Below, piece by piece: positions 32,765 to 39,047 of a stretch of 39,047 nt of DNA. The notes under the pieces were generated by a model. It was not told the DNA's origin. It was given only the letters and a program-made list of their open reading frames with translations, and searched no databases. Source of the DNA: GCA-020343675 sp964462945 (lineage in GTDB: Bacteria; Planctomycetota; Phycisphaerae; Sedimentisphaerales; Anaerobacaceae). A program made the position numbers and the translations under genes. The DNA is taken from contig CAYWZW010000052.1 of NCBI GenBank assembly GCA_964462945.1, forward strand, positions 1-39,047, given 5' to 3'. Each line of letters opens with the position of its first letter. Position 1 is the first letter of the stretch.

Positions 32765-33105
32765 AGTTATTGAAAAGTAAGTTACATCGTGCAACGGTGA
32801 CCGATGCGAAGCTGCATTATCCGGGCAGCATCGCGATCGATTCGGCGCTAATGGAAGCGGCGGGCCTTTTGCCTTACGAGTCCGTTCTGGTGGCGGATCT
32901 GAACAACGGCAACAGGCTGGAGACTTACGTCGTTCCCGCCGAGGCCGACTCCGGAGAAATCGTGATGCTCGGCGCGGCCGCCCAGTTGGTCCAGCCAAAG
33001 GACATTGTGATCATCCTGAGCTTTGCCTTCTTTACGCCTGAAGAAGCAAAGAAATTCAAGCCGAGAATCGTCGTTCTGGACGAGAACAATAGAATAGTGA
33101 AGTAG
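32755..33105 (+). CDS. panD: Aspartate 1-decarboxylase
   Basis: A 116-residue proenzyme that cleaves itself to form a pyruvoyl group and then decarboxylates aspartate to beta-alanine for pantothenate synthesis. The cleavage site Gly24-Ser25 (YPGSIAID) is intact. LKSKLHRATVTDAKLHY, with the substrate-binding lysine and histidine, and GAAAQLVQPKDIVIIL are also present. Length is normal. The start lies inside the hicA remnant and has no visible ribosome site, so panD may now depend on read-through from hicB or panC. Confidence 0.95.
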   Translation: MFVKLLKSKLHRATVTDAKLHYPGSIAIDSALMEAAGLLPYESVLVADLNNGNRLETYVVPAEADSGEIVMLGAAAQLVQPKDIVIILSFAFFTPEEAKKFKPRIVVLDENNRIVK

Positions 33106-33173
33106 CGGACATGAATCGGCGAGGGCTGTCACGGCTCGGCGCAAGCAGCCGGGACCTGTACGCGATACGATAG

Positions 33174-34163
<990 letters not shown>

Positions 34164-34235
34164 AAATAGCGGACAAGAATGAGCGGATTGCAGCTCCAAC
34201 GAGACACGAGCTGCAAGCAACGAGATACCAGACAA

Positions 34236-35213
34236 ATGTACCCTGAGCTTTTCGAGATACCGTTTATCCATGTGACAGTGAAAACCTACGGCGTGATGCT
34301 GGTCATCGGCTTTCTGGCCGCCCTATGGCTCATGAGGCGTCTGAGCTGGAATCTGGCGCCCGATACGCAGGCTATCACCGGCGCCGCGCTGTATTGCCTG
34401 GTCGCCGGCATCGTGGGGGCCCGGCTGTTTTACATTGTGCAGAATTTCGAGCAGTTCCGGGACCGGCCCCTTACGGCCTTAGCTGTCTGGGAGGGAGGTC
34501 TGGTACTTTTAGGCGGCGTGATTCTTGCTGTCGTGGTTCTCCTGGTCTTTCTGCTCTATCACAAGCTGCCCATCCGTCGGTACCTTGACGTCCTGGCCAT
34601 TGGCGTAATGCTCGGACTTGCTTTTGGCAGAATCGGCTGCTTTCTCATCGGCGACTGCTACGGCAAACCCACCGAACTGCCCTGGGGCGTCCGCTTTCCC
34701 TACAACTCGTTCCCCTACATCAGTCAAATAAATGCCGATCCGGACAGGAACCGGCCCGAACCCCGCCTGCCATTGCCGAAAGAGGAGTATTTGGGCTATT
34801 TGGGAAAAGATGGCAAGTGGTACCCAAAACCGTTCGAGGAGCTGACCGAGCGGCAGAAGATCGAGGTCACGGAGGGCAAATATCGCTGCCTGCCGGTCCA
34901 CCCGACCCAGTTGTATTCGTCCACCCTCGCGGCGTTCTGGTGCTTCGTGCTCTACGTTTTCTGGCGAAGGGCCCAGAAAGCCGAACGCGCCGGCGATCCC
35001 GGCAGGCTTTTCGCCAAGCCAGGCTGCACCCTCGCTTTGGCGCTCATCGTCTATGGCATCGGTCGTTTTTGCATCGAGTTTCTTCGAGATGACAACCCCT
35101 TCCATCTCGACGGGCTGACGGTATCGCAGAATATCAGCATCGTGATGGTCGTGCTGGGCGTGATTTTGATGGCGATCTTCCAGGGCATGAAAGCCGAAGC
35201 CTTCGAGCCTTGA
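34236..35213 (+). CDS. lgt: Prolipoprotein diacylglyceryl transferase, copy 2
   Basis: A 325-residue tandem duplicate of the preceding gene. The N-terminus YPELFEIPFIHVTVK is identical and much of the chain is alike. DNA at 34890-34921 is identical to 33828-33859. The signature loop differs: GRIGCFLIGDCYG here against FLNGCCYG in copy 1, so Asp replaces the first Cys and Ile replaces Asn. The start at 34236 is set by the copy 1 alignment; an in-frame ATG at 34179 would add a 19-residue tail. Both copies seem intact. The changes in the active-site loop suggest different substrate range or partial loss of activity in one copy. Confidence 0.88.
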   Translation: MYPELFEIPFIHVTVKTYGVMLVIGFLAALWLMRRLSWNLAPDTQAITGAALYCLVAGIVGARLFYIVQNFEQFRDRPLTALAVWEGGLVLLGGVILAVVVLLVFLLYHKLPIRRYLDVLAIGVMLGLAFGRIGCFLIGDCYGKPTELPWGVRFPYNSFPYISQINADPDRNRPEPRLPLPKEEYLGYLGKDGKWYPKPFEELTERQKIEVTEGKYRCLPVHPTQLYSSTLAAFWCFVLYVFWRRAQKAERAGDPGRLFAKPGCTLALALIVYGIGRFCIEFLRDDNPFHLDGLTVSQNISIVMVVLGVILMAIFQGMKAEAFEP

Positions 35214-35374
35214 GCTTTTTTCTTTGAACATTTTGCTAAATTGACTATATTATATGGACAGGAGCCGTCGCCCTCGTTGCGGCATAGGAGCGGTTACGGG
35301 TATTGCCGGCGGCAGGATGTAAGAGGAATACGGTCCATTGCTTTGTAGGACTACGGGCGAAAAAGAGCAATATT

Positions 35375-36247
35375 ATGGGGCTTTACGACAGAGATTATAC
35401 CCAGGCGGACTTTCAGTCGGAGCAGTCTCATTCCAGCTATACGCCGCACATGCGGTTCGGCCTACCGACGCTTACGCCGGTGGTCAAGTGGCTGCTAATC
35501 ATCAACGTCGGCGTATTCCTGGTGTCCTTTCTCATAAGGCCGGTTGCAGAATTCTTATTCACTTGGTTCTCGGTCTATCCGGCCACAGTGGGAATGTCGC
35601 TGCAACTTTGGAGGTTGATAACTTACCAGTTCCTGCACGCCACCTCTGGATTCGGCCACATCTTCGTCAATATGCTGGCCTTATTCTTCTTTGGCCCAAT
35701 GCTTGAGCGATTCTGGGGCAGCAGGAAATTCCTGATATTCTATCTTGTCTGCGGAGCCACCGGCGGAGTGGTTTATCCCGTGTTAGCTCATGCAGGGTGG
35801 CTGGACAAAGGTCCCTTGGTCGGTGCTTCGGGCTCGGTGCTGGGAATGCTTGCAGCAGGTGCAATACTGTTCCCGAACCTGAGAGTTTATGTGTGGGGAA
35901 TTTTCCCGTTGAAACTCATGGTTCTGGCAATAGCCCTTGCCGCCATCGCCATCCTGACTCTGTTACAGCCCGACCAGATTGGCAACGCGGGCGGCCAGGC
36001 GGCCCATCTGGGGGGCATGGCCGCGGGGGCCGCTTACGTGCTCTCGCAGTCCTGGCGAGACAAGTTCAAGTTCAAACTCCGGGCCGGGCAGTGGGAAAAG
36101 CGAATGGACACACAACGCAACCTGCAAGCCGAAGTGGACCGCATCCTGCAGAAGGTCCACAACTCCGGCATCCACAGCCTCACATCCAAAGAGAAAAAGA
36201 CCCTCAAAGAGGCCACCAAAGCCGAACAAACGCGAGGCGGACATTAA
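35375..36247 (+). CDS. Rhomboid-family intramembrane serine protease
   Basis: A 290-residue membrane protein with about six helices. The catalytic serine is Ser152 in GASGS, the histidine is His211 in AAHLGG, and the HIFVNM segment (Asn99) forms the oxyanion region. All key residues are present, so it should cleave single-pass membrane proteins inside the bilayer. The C-terminal 70 residues are soluble and charged, with DRILQKVHNSGIHSLTSKEK, a tail seen in many non-proteobacterial rhomboids. The start at 35375 is taken because the conserved part begins there; the upstream in-frame extension is Cys/Arg-rich and unsupported. Confidence 0.9.
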   Translation: MGLYDRDYTQADFQSEQSHSSYTPHMRFGLPTLTPVVKWLLIINVGVFLVSFLIRPVAEFLFTWFSVYPATVGMSLQLWRLITYQFLHATSGFGHIFVNMLALFFFGPMLERFWGSRKFLIFYLVCGATGGVVYPVLAHAGWLDKGPLVGASGSVLGMLAAGAILFPNLRVYVWGIFPLKLMVLAIALAAIAILTLLQPDQIGNAGGQAAHLGGMAAGAAYVLSQSWRDKFKFKLRAGQWEKRMDTQRNLQAEVDRILQKVHNSGIHSLTSKEKKTLKEATKAEQTRGGH

Positions 36248-36690
36248 AACCGTGTTTCTCGCCCAGATTCATCTGGATGGGCCTCTGTCTCATGCCGGAA
36301 TTTGAAAAACGAGCCACAGAGTCCGCAGAGAAATGATCCATCATAAATAGTCAGCAATCACTTGCGTGGTCATCCCAACCGACGCGAAGCCACCCTTTGT
36401 CCTCCCGACCGAGGCGCAGCCGAGCGGAGGGATCTGGCTGCGAACATGGGCTAAACAAAGTCCGCGACCGGACGTCTCGACCAGGCTCGACGTGACAAGT
36501 AGGCTCAGTTATGGCCTGAGCTTTGGCGGAGGGAACCGCGTTGCCGTCATTCCAGAGCCGCCAAAGGCCTCAAAGAATCGCCAATAATCAATATGGCACG
36601 TCCAGCTTCAGACGGAACCATTTAAGGATCCCGCTCATGAAAGAATCTGACCAGGGGTGCATACGGCACACACCCTGATCAAAAAGAGGA
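36248..36690. repeat. Intergenic repeat tract
   Basis: No credible gene. Positions about 36305-36335 (GCCACAGAGTCCGCAGAGAAA) and about 36390-36495 (TCCCGACCGAGGCGCAGCCG, then CGAGCGGAGGGATCTGG and GTCTCGACCAGGCTCGACGT) are forms of short repeats that I recall as common between genes in environmental planctomycete and other genomes. A 73-codon frame through them is a shadow. The tract marks the border between the metabolic cluster and the A/T-rich cassette. Confidence 0.5.
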
Positions 36691-36698
36691 AAAAAAAC

Positions 36699-36727
36699 TT
36701 GAAATATAGACTGTTTTGGCTTAAACT
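36699..36727 (+). promoter_or_regulatory. Candidate promoter of the three-gene cassette
   Basis: TTGAAA (36699-36704), a 17-bp spacer and TAAACT (36722-36727) would start transcription near 36734, about 90 bases before the first gene of the cassette at 36822. Confidence 0.45.
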
Positions 36728-36821
36728 GCATGCCAGTGGATGGTGTGGGACAGCTTGTCTCATAGAATAAGAACCACTATGCCGTCGCGAACGTAAAACA
36801 GATACGGAGCATTCTCAGATT

Positions 36822-37496
36822 ATGAATATAGTGATGGAACTCTCAAGTATCGTGATTATTGCTAAAGACTTCAATCCTTCTATCTTTAAACCACCCTGGC
36901 TTACCAAGAATAACATCTTTCGAGAAGAAGAGCTACAAGCGAACATTCTGATTGCCCCTCCTGTTGTACAGATACCCACCGAGAACTTTCAGTTTACGGT
37001 GCTTCCTGATCGACTTCAAATGCTTATACCCAAACAGTACTCTGATGCCGAAGGTGATATCGATCGAGTTCTCGGGCGCATTGTTAGAATACTGCCCCAT
37101 ACACCGTATACGGCAGTGGGTTTGAACTTCAATTATTTGATTGCTCCAGACACTGAAGCTAAGTTCAGTGCATGGAACAGAAAGGTCTTTGCTTCGGCGC
37201 TATCGAGGAAGCTGCCGTCACCGAGAGATAGAAACGCAAGATTTGGCAGTTATGTTTCCTTCGACGTTCTCGAAACAAGACTGAAGGTCGATATTAAGCC
37301 AATAAAGGCTGACGCCAACATTAAGGCTATATTTCAGTCTTGGCATGAGGACCAAGACCTAATCAGACTCAACTTCAATTTCCACAGTGATGTTGTCAAC
37401 ACGGATGCCCCTGTGGACTCTGTTCTAGATAAGCTTAGCAAATGGGGGGAAGCTTTAGCTCTATCGCAACAACTGACCGCGATTATCTCTGAGTAG
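36822..37496 (+). CDS. Unknown cassette protein A, 224 aa
   Basis: No named family is recognised. The N-terminus reads LSSIVIIAKDFNPSIFKPPW, then a VVQIPTENFQFTVLPDRLQM strand pair, then RILPHTPYTAVGLNFNYLI near the middle. This is the look of a soluble alpha/beta protein, and I have the impression that uncharacterised bacterial proteins share the KDFNPSIF and LPHTPYTAVGLN pattern. There is no signal peptide or membrane helix. Codons are clearly more A/T-rich than in the metabolic genes to the left. An in-frame ATG at 36834 is an alternative start. Gene B follows 17 bases after its stop. Confidence 0.75.
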   Translation: MNIVMELSSIVIIAKDFNPSIFKPPWLTKNNIFREEELQANILIAPPVVQIPTENFQFTVLPDRLQMLIPKQYSDAEGDIDRVLGRIVRILPHTPYTAVGLNFNYLIAPDTEAKFSAWNRKVFASALSRKLPSPRDRNARFGSYVSFDVLETRLKVDIKPIKADANIKAIFQSWHEDQDLIRLNFNFHSDVVNTDAPVDSVLDKLSKWGEALALSQQLTAIISE

Positions 37497-37513
37497 AACT
37501 CGAGGGAACTCTC

Positions 37514-38002
37514 ATGCTGGATATGACAGACACACACACGATTTCGCTGGATGAACCTGTTGCTGAAGGTGTAGTCAAAGTACTGAACGAGCGCGCACTC
37601 TGGGACGCTAATTTAGAAGAGGAAACTAGTGACTTTGTCTTCCTTGAAGGAGGGGAAGACTCTGTACCACTAAGGCCGGCATACGTCGCCGACAAACCGC
37701 GCAACCTTTTCGAATGGCTCGCCATTGCTACCGCAAAAATGTCGAGAGGCCTCGTAGCCGGTTTTGCAGCCACACAACTCAACCTTGCAAGGCTATCTGC
37801 TGGTCCACAGGGAACAGTTGCTTTTGACCCGAATCTAATTTTCGAAGTATGCTTGCAAGAGAGATCGGCTGTAGTATCGGTATCTCCTGGCCTAATTATG
37901 CCGCGATCTGAAGTCAGCGTTTCTTCTTTGCTTGCTCCTTCTGGTGGCTATTTGGCATGGATGGAGATGCTGCAGAAAGGTCACGATGGCGAAGACCAAT
38001 AA
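37514..38002 (+). CDS. Unknown cassette protein B, 162 aa
   Basis: Not recognised. It is acidic in the first half (LEEETSDFVFLEGGEDSVPL), then carries an amphipathic LFEWLAIATAKMSRGLVAGF helix, then a VAFDPNLIFEVCLQERSAVV strand-rich part. There is no signal peptide. GAGGGA before the ATG supports the start. It lies 17 bases after gene A and overlaps gene C by 17 bases, so the three are very probably one operon whose products act together. Confidence 0.72.
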   Translation: MLDMTDTHTISLDEPVAEGVVKVLNERALWDANLEEETSDFVFLEGGEDSVPLRPAYVADKPRNLFEWLAIATAKMSRGLVAGFAATQLNLARLSAGPQGTVAFDPNLIFEVCLQERSAVVSVSPGLIMPRSEVSVSSLLAPSGGYLAWMEMLQKGHDGEDQ

Positions 38003-38828
38003 TGACTCATTTTATACAAGCCAGGAAGAGCACCTAGAGCAAGGTGACATTTTCAGAGTTGAAATTGTGGCGCCTGCAGCAGACGAGGTCCAGCGTATCT
38101 TCCGTACCAAAGACGGGCGCCACGGTAGCGTCGTTTTTGAGGAAAACTGTGACGCAAGGGTATTTAGTCGAACGGAACTTGACAGCCTGCTCGAAAGTAT
38201 TTCACAAACACCTTTACACACTGAGCCGTTTAGCAAAAGTCCAGATGGTCAAGAAGAAATGGTCGTTGTTTTTTCACGTTTGTTCCGCTTTTTTATTATT
38301 GCCACTCAAACGTGTGATATTTGCGGTATAGATAAGACGCCCTCTGAATGGGCCACAGTTTTTCCAGTAATAACGCTCGCGGATTTATGTAAAAATGAGC
38401 CTCTGCCCTTTAGCAGAACGAATCAAGTGCTTACCATACACGGGTTTGTCCACAAGTACTGTGAAGGGATTGAAGGGCTAGAAGATCTTAGTGATATGGA
38501 CTATGTCCCAGAGCTGAAGAAGATTATTAACCAATGCAGCAAATCGCACCCCAGCAAGGATGTACAGCAAGATGGGCGCCACATAAGGAGTTACCTATCT
38601 GACTACCACAAGCCTGTGTTTATATTTTCACTCCCTGCCGACGCCAGTTTTGGCCTCCCCGAAAGCTATGTAGACTTTACTTCAGCTTTTACCGTACCAA
38701 CCAGCAAGCTACTTGCTTTAAAAGATTCTCGCTTTGCTAAGATCGCAGACCCATATCGAATTGATTTCGCACAAAAATTTGGCTCCTTTTTCTCAAGGGT
38801 TGCTTTGCCTAAGCAAATGCAACCTTAA
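37986..38828 (+). CDS. Unknown cassette protein C, 280 aa
   Basis: Not assigned to a family. The N-terminus has HLEQGDIFRVEIV, and near residue 100 a hydrophobic strand runs into FFIIATQTCDICG. A QGDIF opening and a later TCDI core look like deliberate sequence signatures, and I have the impression of similar pairs in uncharacterised accessory proteins. The C-terminal half has VFIFSLPADASFGLPESYVD and a final alpha-helical stretch. The start at 37986 overlaps gene B and has AAAGG six bases upstream; an earlier in-frame ATG at 37932 is unsupported. No catalytic motif that I know is present. Confidence 0.75.
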   Translation: MAKTNNDSFYTSQEEHLEQGDIFRVEIVAPAADEVQRIFRTKDGRHGSVVFEENCDARVFSRTELDSLLESISQTPLHTEPFSKSPDGQEEMVVVFSRLFRFFIIATQTCDICGIDKTPSEWATVFPVITLADLCKNEPLPFSRTNQVLTIHGFVHKYCEGIEGLEDLSDMDYVPELKKIINQCSKSHPSKDVQQDGRHIRSYLSDYHKPVFIFSLPADASFGLPESYVDFTSAFTVPTSKLLALKDSRFAKIADPYRIDFAQKFGSFFSRVALPKQMQP

Positions 38829-38932
38829 GCCGCCAAGTGCAATATCTTCTACTTCTGGCGCACACAACACGCAAAGCGGTGATTTCCCTCAAAAGGATTC
38901 AGTGCACAAACGATAAGAGCACATTGCATAAA
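38829..38932. other. Convergent intergenic spacer
   Basis: The stretch lies between the end of cassette gene C (plus) and the end of the partial minus-strand gene. There is no clear terminator hairpin and no gene. Confidence 0.4.
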
Positions 38933-39047
38933 TCATTGCCCAAACGCCATTCTGAGGACGATGTTGGCGAGGGCGGCGAGGCTCCAGGCTACGGCGACGA
39001 TGATGAGGGCGGCGTCGGGCTGGATTTCCGCCGTGCTCCACTTTGAC
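38933..39047 (-). CDS. Membrane protein, C-terminal fragment cut by window edge
   Basis: On the minus strand the frame enters from the right edge and ends in TGA at 38935-38933. Its 37 visible residues (AEIQPDAALIIVAVAWSLAA, then LANIVLRMAFGQ) form a typical final transmembrane helix with a short tail. The plus-strand frame over the same bases is charged and repetitive and looks like its shadow. The rest of the gene lies outside the window, so no family can be given. Confidence 0.55.
   Translation of the reverse strand, partial: SKWSTAEIQPDAALIIVAVAWSLAALANIVLRMAFGQ

Noticed and set aside
36366..36587. 73-codon plus-strand frame
   Set aside because: It runs through intergenic repeat sequence, with Pro/Arg-rich content and no ribosome site.

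Overview
The window reads as a chromosomal segment of a Planctomycetota bacterium, most likely class Phycisphaerae (Sedimentisphaerales-like). This is inferred from gene content, not from a marker gene. The clues are large secreted proteins with LamG, DUF11, GEVED and dockerin-type parts, twin-arginine exported sugar-metabolism proteins, a DapL-type lysine pathway, and many short dispersed intergenic repeats. No rRNA, tRNA or CRISPR array was seen.

Left part (1-22 kb). A 2183-residue, almost proline-free coiled-coil protein with a zinc knuckle at each end fills 307-6858 on the minus strand. It is followed by a small unknown gene, a secreted beta-propeller/DUF11 protein (8044-10911, minus) behind a consensus promoter and a possible leader ORF, and a secreted LamG protein (11563-13770). 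A run of small plus-strand genes follows: PilZ, a CsgG/LpoB-like lipoprotein, DUF1003, a creatininase-family protein and a VOC protein. An A/T-rich membrane-anchored TPR protein comes next. Then come a decayed fragment of a secreted-protein C-terminal domain (19304-19510) and a secreted protein with PPC-like repeats, a GEVED domain and a dockerin half-repeat (19664-21715, minus).

Middle (21.8-28 kb). A gene-poor stretch at 21.8-22.4 kb holds a 186-bp element with 25-bp perfect terminal inverted repeats, an extra copy of that repeat, two perfect 13-bp hairpins, and the 3' stump of a broken gene. Beyond it is a minus-strand pair: a twin-arginine exported FucI/AraA-like protein and a secreted right-handed beta-helix protein, probably for polysaccharide breakdown. 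A secreted beta-propeller protein on the plus strand follows.

Right part (28-36 kb) is a plus-strand metabolic cluster: wrbA, dapL, a folK-deoxynucleoside kinase fusion, panC, a hicB antitoxin with a broken hicA, panD, two tandem lgt copies and a rhomboid protease. dapL carries an in-frame insertion made from the same repeat that lies just upstream of it. panC and panD supply pantothenate, and the hicBA remnant sits between them.

The right end (36.3-39 kb) has an intergenic repeat tract, then a compact A/T-rich three-gene cassette of unknown proteins (36822-38828). This is the best candidate here for an undescribed accessory system, though no function can be assigned from sequence. A membrane-protein gene runs off the right edge.
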